From the NCBI GenBank assembly GCA_017478025.1, contig JAFVGZ010000018.1, positions 1-64,000 of the forward strand: a stretch of DNA of 64,000 bases, in the 5' to 3' direction. Below the pieces are notes generated by a model. That model had not been told where the DNA came from, made no database searches, and saw only the letters and a list, made by a program, of their open reading frames with translations. The position numbers and the translations under genes were made by a program. Position 1 is the first letter of the stretch. The number at the start of each line of letters is the position of its first letter. The stretch comes from Prevotella sp. (GTDB taxonomy: Bacteria; Bacteroidota; Bacteroidia; Bacteroidales; Bacteroidaceae). Positions 40,186 through 48,908 of the stretch are shown in pieces.

Positions 40186-42954
40186 TCATCGTATCATTGC
40201 GATTTTGGCTACGCAGCCTTTATCGCCGTTGTCTGTTGCCACAAGTACCATATAGACACCTGAGGCGACGCGCTCACCGGTTCGGTCACAGCCGTCCCAT
40301 TTGTATGAGCCGCCTACAGCCGTGCCGCTATGCACCACGTATCCGGAGGTGTTGGTTATCTTCAGCTGGCAGTTCTCAGTGAGTCCGGTGATGGTGATGG
40401 GACCGGTATAGTCAGGGGTTACGGGATTAGGATAGGCATACACGTCGTTCTTGTTCAGGTTGCCATAGGTGGAGGTGACATCACTCTGATAGACGCAGAG
40501 CCCGTTCATGGAACCGAAGATGACACGACCGTTGGTCTCGTCTATGGCGATGGACTTGATGACATCTGAAATGATGCCGCTGTTAGAGGTGGTGAAGTGT
40601 TCCACCTCCGTATTGTTGTCGCTGCTGATGAGATAGACGCCGTTGCCCTCTGTTGCCACCCACTTACGGTTGGCAGAGTCAAACTTGATATCGTTGATGC
40701 TCAGTCCGTTGAGCAAGTAGTCTGCATAGCCCGAGCCGTCGTTGCGCGCCACCTTGTGCTGGGTGACACGGATGCCGCTAGTCTCGGCACCGCTCATCAT
40801 GGCGCTGATGTCTGAGGGAGTGAGATATACGAGGAAGCCCGAGGAGCCTATCCACACATTGCCGTCCTTATCCTCTGCCACCACCTTTCCGTGGGTGTAG
40901 GTGTTGCGGATATTCGTGCCGTCTTCGTTGATGAATGTGGTGAGGACGCTCCACGTGTCTGATGAGGGATTATAGAAACCGCAGGCAAGGGGATTGTGGT
41001 GGTTGTTGATAAACCAAAGCAGGCCCCGGGAGTCGAAGAACGGAGTGGTGTATCGGTCTATGTTTCCCACACTGCTGACATTGTGCTGCTCCCATGTTCC
41101 GCCGCTGGTGAGGCAGTAGAGCTTGTCGCTGCCGCGATAGAACACCCAGAGGTTGCCCTTACTGTCATACGCCACACTCATCACAGCGCCTCCTGCGGGA
41201 GAGTCATAGTATTTCACCAGCGCTCCGTTGAGGTATTCATAGAGTCCCGTCTGACTTGCCACCATGAGGTGCTGGCTGTTGCGCGGGTCTATGTCCATCT
41301 GTATGTTGTTGAGGTAGTTACGCCCCACCCCGCTGAGCAGCGTCGTGTCAAGCACGGTCCAGTCAGTGCCGTCATATTTCTGCACATTGCCGGGGTTCTT
41401 GGTGCTCACGTCATTGTAGTCATAGCGTCCACGAAGGGTGTAGAGGGCACCGTTATGCAGCTTCAGGAAATAGTGTTCGGGATATGCGGGACCGTCAGGG
41501 CGTGCAGAACCGCTGAGAGCCTCATATTCCTCTGCGGTCATCTTCTCCTGCGTGTCTGCGGGGATTGAGGATTCTGCGTCGAGCGTCTCTTCTATCACCG
41601 CCTCCTTGGCATTGATCTTCAGTATGCCCAGCCCGGTGACAACGTATGCATATGAGCCATTCACGCTTATGCTCTCTACGGTCTTGCTCTTCGTAGTGGA
41701 ATAGTTCTTCAAGCCGAACAGCGCTTCCACGTCACCGTCTGAGGAAAGCAGGTCTATCGTGTAGTCCTTATATATTATAAGGAGTTTCTTTGCGCCGCTG
41801 ACCCACGCTATGTCTGTTATATCGGTGGAGGTAAGGCCGCTGAACTTAGTGTAGGCCTTAACGCTATGGTCGTTCTTGTTATACGAGAACAGGTTTCCGT
41901 TTGCCGTGACATATATCACATTGCCTGCAGGCGAAACGCTCTCTATGTCATTATATGACAGGTGCCACTGCCATGAGCCGACAGCCTTGCTGCTCTCATC
42001 CGCCTCAGAGGGGGCGTATGGACTGGCTGCCGTTGCAGGTGTGGCAAGCCCGGGCAGGAACAGTGTCAGCAGCATTATCAGCATGGTGATAGCGCCACCT
42101 ATCTCGCGCTTCAGACGGTTGTTGATCTCTCTGCGCCCTTTGTCGCGCCACCAGCCCCATTTGTTGAAATACTTTATGATGCTTATAACATGGATAGCCA
42201 ACAGCTTCAGACTCTTGTGCGAGCCGCGGGTGAAGGTGTGGTAGATTGTTGTCTTGGGATAGAAAAGGGTGAGGTAGTTCTCGTTCATACGGCGGGTAAA
42301 GTCAATGTCCTCGGCATAGAGGAAGAAGCGCTCGTCAAAGAGTCCCGTCTCCTTTACCGCAGACATTCTGAGGAACATAAAGCATCCTGAGAGGAACGCC
42401 ACATTGAGCGTCTTGGTAAAACCGGACTGCACCAATTCGCATGTCTTGTTGCGGCGACGTATGAGGAACTCCGGCAGACAGAAACGCCCGAAGATGTCAA
42501 ACGGTGTGGGCAGCAGGCGTGCCAGACGCTGTATCTGTCCGTTGGGATACATCACCTTTGGCATTATCTGCCCCACATTCTCATGGGCATCCATGTAGGC
42601 TATGAGCGAAGGTATCACCTCCGGGCCGAACCACACATCAGGATTTACGACGAGATGGTACTTGCTGCCCCGCTCCATCGCGGCGTTGAGGGCCACGTTG
42701 TGACCGCCACCGTAACCGTTGTTCTCGTGGGGCAGGTATATCAACTGGAAGCCCTGCTCGGCCTTCTGCCTCAGCTCAGGCTCACCCTTGAGCACTCGCT
42801 CTGCAAACTCCTGCAGCTCAGCCTTCAAATCCAGCATACTGTCAGAATGGTCCACGACATACACCACCTGCACCGGAGAAGCGAAAAGGCTTCTCAAGAC
42901 AGGCTCAAAATCAAGCAGATGGTGGTTGTATGTCACTATGCTGGCACTGACCAT
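40186..42954 (-). CDS. Fused frame: family 2 glycosyltransferase plus PorZ-like type IX secretion protein
   Basis: The frame has 922 codons without a stop. Residues 1-290 are a complete GT2 of the rhamnosyltransferase type (ASIVTYNHHLLDFEPVL; LVVNPDVWFG; FFLYAEDIDFTRRM). Met291 begins a typical signal segment (MLIMLLTLFLPGLATPATAA), and residues 311-922 form beta-propeller blades (WHLSYNDIESVSPAGNVIYV; SRGLLWFINNHHNP; KDGNVWIGSSG) with a C-terminal Ig-like/tail domain (VYAYPNPVTPDYTGPITI...GVYMVLVATDNG), the layout of PorZ, which presents A-LPS to the sortase PorU. Separate genes would be usual. Internal start at ATG 42082-42084, with AGGTGG upstream, could still make free PorZ. Without a stop codon a fused, membrane-spanning protein is also possible. 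Confidence 0.8.
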   Translation of the reverse strand: MVSASIVTYNHHLLDFEPVLRSLFASPVQVVYVVDHSDSMLDLKAELQEFAERVLKGEPELRQKAEQGFQLIYLPHENNGYGGGHNVALNAAMERGSKYHLVVNPDVWFGPEVIPSLIAYMDAHENVGQIMPKVMYPNGQIQRLARLLPTPFDIFGRFCLPEFLIRRRNKTCELVQSGFTKTLNVAFLSGCFMFLRMSAVKETGLFDERFFLYAEDIDFTRRMNENYLTLFYPKTTIYHTFTRGSHKSLKLLAIHVISIIKYFNKWGWWRDKGRREINNRLKREIGGAITMLIMLLTLFLPGLATPATAASPYAPSEADESSKAVGSWQWHLSYNDIESVSPAGNVIYVTANGNLFSYNKNDHSVKAYTKFSGLTSTDITDIAWVSGAKKLLIIYKDYTIDLLSSDGDVEALFGLKNYSTTKSKTVESISVNGSYAYVVTGLGILKINAKEAVIEETLDAESSIPADTQEKMTAEEYEALSGSARPDGPAYPEHYFLKLHNGALYTLRGRYDYNDVSTKNPGNVQKYDGTDWTVLDTTLLSGVGRNYLNNIQMDIDPRNSQHLMVASQTGLYEYLNGALVKYYDSPAGGAVMSVAYDSKGNLWVFYRGSDKLYCLTSGGTWEQHNVSSVGNIDRYTTPFFDSRGLLWFINNHHNPLACGFYNPSSDTWSVLTTFINEDGTNIRNTYTHGKVVAEDKDGNVWIGSSGFLVYLTPSDISAMMSGAETSGIRVTQHKVARNDGSGYADYLLNGLSINDIKFDSANRKWVATEGNGVYLISSDNNTEVEHFTTSNSGIISDVIKSIAIDETNGRVIFGSMNGLCVYQSDVTSTYGNLNKNDVYAYPNPVTPDYTGPITITGLTENCQLKITNTSGYVVHSGTAVGGSYKWDGCDRTGERVASGVYMVLVATDNGDKGCVAKIAMIR

Positions 42955-43042
42955 TCTTATCTTCTGTTCTCTCTGTTCAATGAAATAACGTGGTTATTAG
43001 TCGTTTATTATAGACAGAGGCTATTTATTCCCACCCAGACGT

Positions 43043-43158
43043 TAACAAATTAACGAATTAACAAATTAACGAATTAACGAATTCTAATTCTTCACTCTTC
43101 ACTCTTCACTTTTCACTCTTCACTCTTCACTTTTCACTCTTCACTCTTCACTTTTCAC
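43043..43158 (-). repeat. Octamer GAATTAAC tract followed by AGTGAAR heptamers
   Basis: 43043-43083 is the octamer tract and 43089-43158 is CTTCACT, the reversed heptamer. They fill the region downstream of the Fur-like gene. Confidence 0.9.
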
Positions 43159-43559
43159 TCCCCGCAGTTCTTGCACACCCCTTTTATGATATACTCCGCA
43201 TCCTCCATGATAAATCCCTCAGGCAGAGCGACAAGCGGAATGGTATAATCCTCCAGGCAATAGGTCTTGCCGCACCTCAGGCACGTGAAGTGCACATGAT
43301 TGATATGACGGCTGTGCTTACAGCGGCACACACAATACTTCTGCTGCCCCGTACCATCGTCGATGGTGTGCAACAGATGATGCTCGGCAAAGAGCTTCAA
43401 CGCCCTGAAGATGCTAGAGCGATCCATGTGAGGCATCAGACGCTCCATATCGGCCAACGAGAATGTCTCACTTTGCTCCGACACGCTGTCCCACACCAGG
43501 ATGCGTACCGCTGTGGGGCGTATGCCATGAGAGTCAAGATACTGTTCGGTGCTGTTCAT
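43155..43559 (-). CDS. Fur-family metal-responsive regulator
   Basis: The start is taken at ATG 43557-43559 (MNSTEQYLDSHGIRPTAVRIL), giving 134 aa; the frame continues 31 codons upstream without family-like sequence. The winged-helix part (FSLADMERLMPHMDRSSIFRALKLF) is followed by HVHFTCLRCGKTYC with the Cys93/Cys96 pair and CKNC (129-132), the structural zinc site of Fur/Zur/PerR proteins. Which metal it senses cannot be told. It lies 21 bp from the end of the extended frame to rplS, so it is probably cotranscribed with rplS. Confidence 0.85.
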   Translation of the reverse strand: MNSTEQYLDSHGIRPTAVRILVWDSVSEQSETFSLADMERLMPHMDRSSIFRALKLFAEHHLLHTIDDGTGQQKYCVCRCKHSRHINHVHFTCLRCGKTYCLEDYTIPLVALPEGFIMEDAEYIIKGVCKNCGE

Positions 43560-43673
43560 AGGCGGGGGGAATAGGACTACATCGCCATCATTGGAAAAGG
43601 CAAAACAAAAGAGAGGGGATAAACAAATGATTGTCCATCCCCTCCCTGTCATGCTTTCAAAATAATTAAGTCT

Positions 43674-44036
43674 TTAAGCTTGTGCGCTGATAGTACGCTT
43701 CTCCTGGATGCGAGCCTTCTTACCGGTCAGCTTGCGCAGGTAGTACAGCTTAGAGCGACGTACCTTACCAACCTTGTTGACCTCGATAGACTCAATGTTT
43801 GGTGACTCAATAGGGAAGATACGCTCTACGCCTACGGTACCAGACATCTTACGAACAGTGAAACGCTTCTTGTCTCCGTGACCGCTAATCTTGATGACAA
43901 CGCCACGATAGAGCTGGATACGCTCCTTTGAACCCTCGATAATTTTGTAAGCGACTGTTACAGTGTCACCTGCCTTGAAAGAAGGGAACTGCTTGCCGGT
44001 TGCAAATGCTTCTTCAGCAACTTTGATTAAATCCAT
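43674..44036 (-). CDS. rplS: Large ribosomal subunit protein bL19
   Basis: The start is ATG 44034-44036 ([20 protein letters not shown]), 120 aa, the usual size. [30 protein letters not shown] and [17 protein letters not shown] are conserved bL19 segments, as is [18 protein letters not shown]. It lies at the interface of the two ribosomal subunits. A good promoter is at 44139-44169, 100 bases before the start. Confidence 0.97.
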   Translation of the reverse strand: MDLIKVAEEAFATGKQFPSFKAGDTVTVAYKIIEGSKERIQLYRGVVIKISGHGDKKRFTVRKMSGTVGVERIFPIESPNIESIEVNKVGKVRRSKLYYLRKLTGKKARIQEKRTISAQA

Positions 44037-44138
44037 TGCAATTTGAATTTGTTTATGTAATTGATTTTTACTGTTATTTACGCCACTTGGTCGAGTGCCA
44101 GCGGTGACGATTTCCGCCAATTATGGCAAAAGCGGGTG

Positions 44139-44169
44139 CAAAGGTACGATTAAATCCTGATATACGCAA
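44139..44169 (-). promoter_or_regulatory. Promoter for rplS
   Basis: Minus-strand TTG (44167-44169), 20-base spacer and TACCTTTG (44139-44146). The spacer resembles the rubredoxin promoter spacer. Confidence 0.85.
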
Positions 44170-44215
44170 GGAAAAAACAGTTTTTTTTCATTGCACATCC
44201 AAAACGGCGAAGCCA

Positions 44216-44262
44216 AATCGTACATTGTACATTGTAAATTGTACATTGTACATTGTACATAA
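44216..44262. repeat. Heptamer tract TTGTACA
   Basis: Six units of CGTACAT/TTGTACA/TTGTAAA. The remaining bases 44263-44414 show no gene. Confidence 0.85.
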
Positions 44263-44414
44263 GACACTGGAGCCGACAATTAAGTCAGCGAATTCTATCA
44301 TTGTTTTGTCAACATCTCTCTACAAATTGTCAGAATCCAGGAAACTAGAAAGAAGTACCGGTAAAGAATATCTTTGAACATTTTTGTAGTAAATAGACAA
44401 TGCGATAACTTTTA

Positions 44415-45464
44415 CTACTTGGCGAAATAGTTCACAATGTTGGAAACGACTTTCAAATGCCTGAAATATAAGCGGAACAAAGGATAAGGGAATGGTGACA
44501 TGAGGATTAAATATGAAATTCTGTTATAGTGTCCCACTATATTACTCCAATTCATATTGTTCATGCGATAATATCTTCTAAGCCATTTTAGGAATAGAAT
44601 TTTCTCTTTCTTGCCAATAGTTTCAGATTCCAGTCCCCATTTCAATAATCCTTGAGTGAGAATTATGTAGTTTGAGAGAAACCGTATACCATCGGGTAGC
44701 TGCATATGGCTGTGGCAAGATTCAAATTCGTTCTTGGCATCAATGACTGACTTAATAACTGCACGAAAATCTCCAAGAAAATTTTTGCTATTCTTTATTC
44801 CGTTAGTAATTGATGTAGGGAAATTATGCCAATTATAGGTAACATCATGAATATAACTAACACCTTGGGCATATAAGGCTACTTTGAAAGTAAACAAACT
44901 ACCTTCATGTTTTCTATAGTGAGTGGCACAACGGATATTGTGAAACCTTAAGAAATCCAGCCGATACAAATTATTCCATATCGGCAGCCAATAAAACCCT
45001 TTGATATGTTTCTCGATATAGGAGGCAAATGCAAAGTTGCCCTTAATAGTATCATCCGGAAATTGTTTTGATATGAGAGTATTTCCTGCATAATCTGTTT
45101 TTCTAAACGATCCACAGACCACATCGACTCCAGTTTCCTCCATCCTCTTGTGAAACAACGATAAAGTACCAGACTCGATAGTATCATCACCATCCATAAA
45201 GAACACAGCATCTCCTTGGGCCTCATCGATGGAAAGATTGCGGACCTTACATAAACCCAGATTTTCTTCGTTGATTAATAATCTGATCTCCTTTTCGGAA
45301 TGATTTTTGATCAGTTTTCTGACAACCTCAACACTATTGTCTGTGCTATGATCATCAATGATAAGAATCTCAATGTCTGGAAAATCCTGGGCAATGACAG
45401 ATTTCAAACAATCTGCAATCCTGTCTTCCAAATTGTAACAAGCTATTGCAACCGTTATTCTCAT
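44415..45464 (-). CDS. Glycosyltransferase family 2 (end of glycan-modification cassette)
   Basis: The 349-aa protein begins ITVAIACYNLEDRIADCLKSV, has IEILIIDDHSTDNSVEVV (30-47) and the metal motif FFMDGDDTIESG (about 90-101). The C-terminal half is helical and basic. Codon use and base content are more AT-rich than the neighbours at 37506-44036. It is the last of six genes, with only 3 bp between it and the amidohydrolase gene. It probably adds the sugar modified by the cassette. Confidence 0.87.
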   Translation of the reverse strand: MRITVAIACYNLEDRIADCLKSVIAQDFPDIEILIIDDHSTDNSVEVVRKLIKNHSEKEIRLLINEENLGLCKVRNLSIDEAQGDAVFFMDGDDTIESGTLSLFHKRMEETGVDVVCGSFRKTDYAGNTLISKQFPDDTIKGNFAFASYIEKHIKGFYWLPIWNNLYRLDFLRFHNIRCATHYRKHEGSLFTFKVALYAQGVSYIHDVTYNWHNFPTSITNGIKNSKNFLGDFRAVIKSVIDAKNEFESCHSHMQLPDGIRFLSNYIILTQGLLKWGLESETIGKKEKILFLKWLRRYYRMNNMNWSNIVGHYNRISYLILMSPFPYPLFRLYFRHLKVVSNIVNYFAK

Positions 45465-45467
45465 ACA

Positions 45468-46229
45468 TCAATGATTATCAATTTGACCGTATATTCTCTC
45501 CGCATTTAATCCCATAACCATTCCTATTTGTTCTTCACTTAACCCAGCCTCCTTTGCCAGTGATTTCATATTACTCAGAGCATTATCAAGTTGAAAAGAG
45601 GGGAAATCCGATCCAAACATGATACGATTTGCTGTCCTGCGTAGAAAATCAACCATATCCAGCCTCAATGAAGTGTTCTGGAAGAATGTTTGAATAAAGG
45701 AATAGTCATAACAAACATTGGGAAGATATCTTGTCGCCATCATACACTTCAGGAACTCAACACTCCCACAATGTGCCATAACGATATTTCTTTCTGGGTA
45801 ACGACGCGCTAAAGCCACACCGAGTTCGATTCCATTGTGAAACTCTATCTCATGACCATAATACAGTGTGTCTATGATAATCTGAGAATCATATCGGGCT
45901 ATGGAATCAACCACAGCGTCAATGTCCTCTTTTTTGATTTTGAATAGTCTTGGATGTATCTTTATCTTTGGTGCCAATCCTATCTGGCACAAATGGTCAA
46001 AACGATCAAATGAATTCTTGTCATGAATATTGATGCCTGAAGCAATCCAAAAGCGGTCTTGATTGGATTTGTAGGTGTTGACATCGCCAATAAAGGCATC
46101 GTATTCTTCTTTTAGATTAAGTATGAGCACTACCTTGCCTACTCCATACTTGTCCATCTGTTTAAGCAAATCAGACACAGGAAAGACTTCCTTCAAGTTA
46201 AGATGAATATGGGCGTCAATGATTTTCAT
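45468..46229 (-). CDS. Amidohydrolase-family TIM-barrel protein
   Basis: The 253-aa protein starts MKIIDAHIHLN, the HxH metal motif of amidohydrolase 2-type enzymes. Later landmarks are APKIKIHPRLF, VMAHCGS (His near residue 171) and IMFGSDFPS, whose Asp is the catalytic base. Family members hydrolyse or decarboxylate small molecules. Its place between RraA-like and GT2 genes suggests action on a sugar substituent. It is 8 bp after the RraA-like gene. Confidence 0.82.
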   Translation of the reverse strand: MKIIDAHIHLNLKEVFPVSDLLKQMDKYGVGKVVLILNLKEEYDAFIGDVNTYKSNQDRFWIASGINIHDKNSFDRFDHLCQIGLAPKIKIHPRLFKIKKEDIDAVVDSIARYDSQIIIDTLYYGHEIEFHNGIELGVALARRYPERNIVMAHCGSVEFLKCMMATRYLPNVCYDYSFIQTFFQNTSLRLDMVDFLRRTANRIMFGSDFPSFQLDNALSNMKSLAKEAGLSEEQIGMVMGLNAERIYGQIDNH

Positions 46230-46237
46230 ATTTCAAA

Positions 46238-46942
46238 TCAATGTATTGCATTTTGGAACTCGTTCAACTTGTCAAGCAGCTTCTTGTCAATCAAGTCTCC
46301 TACTAAATATTTTTTCAAACAAACAATATCAAATGTAGACATCTTCAAGGTGTCCATGCAATAGAACCAAATGTCCTCTTGGAATTCTATAAACTTAAGT
46401 TTCGTAAGAAGATTCTCGTCTATAATATCTTTTGGAATCGTTACAACGCCCGAATCATCGCACACCATGATGCTGCCGTCATACTTTTCCTTAATATCTT
46501 GTAATAACCCGAAGTCAATATCTGGTCCATTGGGATGGTTCAAACATCCAATGGGGCTGACATCTTGAAGCCAAATTGGGTATTTCTCCTTAATCAACCT
46601 ATGTGCATCACGTAATTTTCCATTGATAACGATAGCCTTAGCTCGCTTATAGAGTAAAATGTATTTGGAAACTAGTTCCCCGAAAACAGCTCGGTCACAA
46701 TTGACATTATATACGAAAAGGATTTTATTCTTCATATCATCGCATTCCGCCAACTGTTTATGTACTTCATAATTACTGTTGTTAATGGCATAAATTACCT
46801 TAACTTCACCAGCCTTATACAATCCCCGATTCAAGGCATGAACCCCTTCTATCTGTCCGGTTTTGCCCAACACATCAGCAACCTCAGTGGAGGATATTCT
46901 GTTGGTCTCTATAAGGTCGATAACTTGATCAAAAAAACTCAT
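46238..46942 (-). CDS. RraA-like / HMG aldolase-type protein
   Basis: The 234-aa protein has SSTEVADVLGKTGQIEGVHAL at the start and AKAIVINGKLRDAHRLI (about 104-120), similar to the G-x-x-R-D core of the RraA/4-hydroxy-4-methyl-2-oxoglutarate aldolase family, then DDSGVVTIPKDII. In that family the R-D pair contacts the 2-oxo acid and metal. Its neighbours are glycan enzymes, so it may form or split a 2-oxo acid used to decorate a sugar. Regulation of RNase E is unlikely in this setting. Confidence 0.72.
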   Translation of the reverse strand: MSFFDQVIDLIETNRISSTEVADVLGKTGQIEGVHALNRGLYKAGEVKVIYAINNSNYEVHKQLAECDDMKNKILFVYNVNCDRAVFGELVSKYILLYKRAKAIVINGKLRDAHRLIKEKYPIWLQDVSPIGCLNHPNGPDIDFGLLQDIKEKYDGSIMVCDDSGVVTIPKDIIDENLLTKLKFIEFQEDIWFYCMDTLKMSTFDIVCLKKYLVGDLIDKKLLDKLNEFQNAIH

Positions 46943-46943
46943 A

Positions 46944-48143
46944 TCAGATTATTATTTTAAAGTGATTATTAATCGTTCGAATCATCTTGTCGAGGTCTGT
47001 CCTATTAGGGCTCTTTAATATATACCAACCTATTCTGGTTGAGTCATTTATCGTTTGTTGGATAGTGTCTCCTACCTTGAAATTCAAATGATACATAACC
47101 TGTTCACTAAGACTATCGAGAAAGTCTAATTCTTTTATTTCTTTTACCACACCACCCTTTCCCGGAACATCGAAGAAATGCAAAACCGCACATCGCGAAG
47201 ACAACTTTTCATAACTGTAATCGGCATCCACCTCTTCACCTACAGCCCACTTCAATTGTTCTTTGTAACTATCAATCCCAGAAATAAAAGGTACAATGTC
47301 CGTTGCTATATAATTACCACCTCCCCTTGCTTGAATCTCTATAAGGAAGAACCTGCCGTTTGAATATTTATACTCAGCGTGGGTCAACCCGAAAGGAATG
47401 CCTGTCAAATCGACTAAATGGTCATTTTCTTTTCTTAACAGGTCATAATCGAAGTATTCGTTCTTGTTGTCGAACAACAGTTGATAAGCTACATTCTCAT
47501 TATATTCATAATGCTTTTTCTCAGAAATGGCCAAACTGCGATGCCCTTTTGGGGTCATAATGCCATCAATGGTAAACTCCGTCCCTGTAATATATTCTTC
47601 AATAATGATGGCTGGATTGTCAGCTGATGAGGCGGTGATGCATTGATCAAAATGCAATTTGATATCCTTTTCGCTGTTTACCGAAAAGACTCCTCTGCTT
47701 GCGCTGTTGTCAAGTGGTTTGATGATACATTTTTTTTGTATCTCATTAAAGAAATCCTGTGCTTCCTCTACATTTTTACAGCATTTGTAACGAGGGGAAA
47801 GAATACCATGTTCATGGCAGAACTCCCGCATCAGGAACTTATTCTTGTAGAGTTTTGTGTCATCAACACTCATACATCTTAGTCCGAGTTTCTCCGCAGC
47901 ATGAGCCATAGAAAGAAATGCAGGCTCCGAATTCGTCACGACGCCATTAGGCTTTTCTTTTTCACCTACTTCAATTAGTTGAGATGAATCCAATGTATTA
48001 ACCAAATAATGCTTATCTGATAGTGCAATTCCTTCGACATCATCTCGAAAGTCGCAAAGGATAACATAGTACCCTAATTTTTTTGCTCTTTTAATTAATG
48101 GAACTTGGAATTCTCCACCCCCTAAAATCATTATTCTTTTCAT
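46944..48143 (-). CDS. ATP-grasp ligase
   Basis: The 399-aa protein starts MILGGGEFQVPLIKRAKKLGYYVI, a Rossmann-like N-terminus. KKCIIKPLDNSASRGVF (about 136-152) is the ATP-binding lysine strand, IIIEEYITGTEFTID the hinge and ARGGGNYIATD near 273 the metal/phosphate loop. ATP-grasp enzymes join a carboxylic acid to an amine, thiol or other nucleophile using ATP. In a glycan cluster it could attach an amino or hydroxy acid to an amino sugar. It is 1 bp from the RraA-like gene. Confidence 0.85.
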   Translation of the reverse strand: MKRIMILGGGEFQVPLIKRAKKLGYYVILCDFRDDVEGIALSDKHYLVNTLDSSQLIEVGEKEKPNGVVTNSEPAFLSMAHAAEKLGLRCMSVDDTKLYKNKFLMREFCHEHGILSPRYKCCKNVEEAQDFFNEIQKKCIIKPLDNSASRGVFSVNSEKDIKLHFDQCITASSADNPAIIIEEYITGTEFTIDGIMTPKGHRSLAISEKKHYEYNENVAYQLLFDNKNEYFDYDLLRKENDHLVDLTGIPFGLTHAEYKYSNGRFFLIEIQARGGGNYIATDIVPFISGIDSYKEQLKWAVGEEVDADYSYEKLSSRCAVLHFFDVPGKGGVVKEIKELDFLDSLSEQVMYHLNFKVGDTIQQTINDSTRIGWYILKSPNRTDLDKMIRTINNHFKIII

Positions 48144-48198
48144 AAAGGAGCAATCACATCTTGTTAGTTTAGAGAACGATTCTATATTTGATTAAGAC

Positions 48199-48888
48199 TT
48201 ACTCTAAAGAGAACATCTTCAACAAAGATAAGACTTGCTCTTTAGAATTCATCATTAATACATCTATCATTGATAGGCCCGGAATAAACTTCTTTGACAT
48301 CTGAGGATACTCCTTGAAAAAAGGGCTAACAAAAAACAATTTAATATTACTATCACTAAACCTTTTTCTATCATATAGTGTTTGCCCTCCTATCGCATTA
48401 TAGTATTCCGTAGCTCCTACTAATCTGCAAATATCCAATATTTTAGCTTCACCCTTCTGTTGCTTATCGTTGGATAATTCTGAAGATAACAAAAAAGATG
48501 TGTTGACTCCCAAATATTCGAAAATAACTTCAAAACTATTTTTTATAAAATAATTAAATCTCCTATCTTCATACTTAAAGATTTTTTCCATTAGTTCCAT
48601 AGTATCTTTATAACACGGTGCTTTCTTATAATTCATTTCCAAGGTCTTCCTTAATTTGTTAAAATCGTCTATGACAACCACTTGAAAATATAAACTATTC
48701 TGACTTCCTCCTTCTACCTTAATATTAAATTGACGTTTTTCCCTGTTAACTATGATATTATTTCTAGCTGACCACCCACGCTTGATATAATTCACATCAT
48801 CATAAATGATATACTTATCAACCAATGCCATTAATTGGAAATACCCAATATAAGGCATAAAATATGGTTGCATTATTCCAACTTTCAT
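48199..48888 (-). CDS. WbqC-family protein
   Basis: The 229-aa protein shows MKVGIMQPYFMPYIGYFQLM at the start and YIIYDDVNYIKRGWSARNNI, the signature of the WbqC family. This family is common in O-antigen and capsule loci next to DegT-type aminotransferases; its reaction is not well established. It lies 20 bp after the aminotransferase and 55 bp before the ATP-grasp gene. Base content is AT-rich. Confidence 0.88.
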   Translation of the reverse strand: MKVGIMQPYFMPYIGYFQLMALVDKYIIYDDVNYIKRGWSARNNIIVNREKRQFNIKVEGGSQNSLYFQVVVIDDFNKLRKTLEMNYKKAPCYKDTMELMEKIFKYEDRRFNYFIKNSFEVIFEYLGVNTSFLLSSELSNDKQQKGEAKILDICRLVGATEYYNAIGGQTLYDRKRFSDSNIKLFFVSPFFKEYPQMSKKFIPGLSMIDVLMMNSKEQVLSLLKMFSLE

Positions 48889-48908
48889 TATTTAACAGTT
48901 TTAATTGT

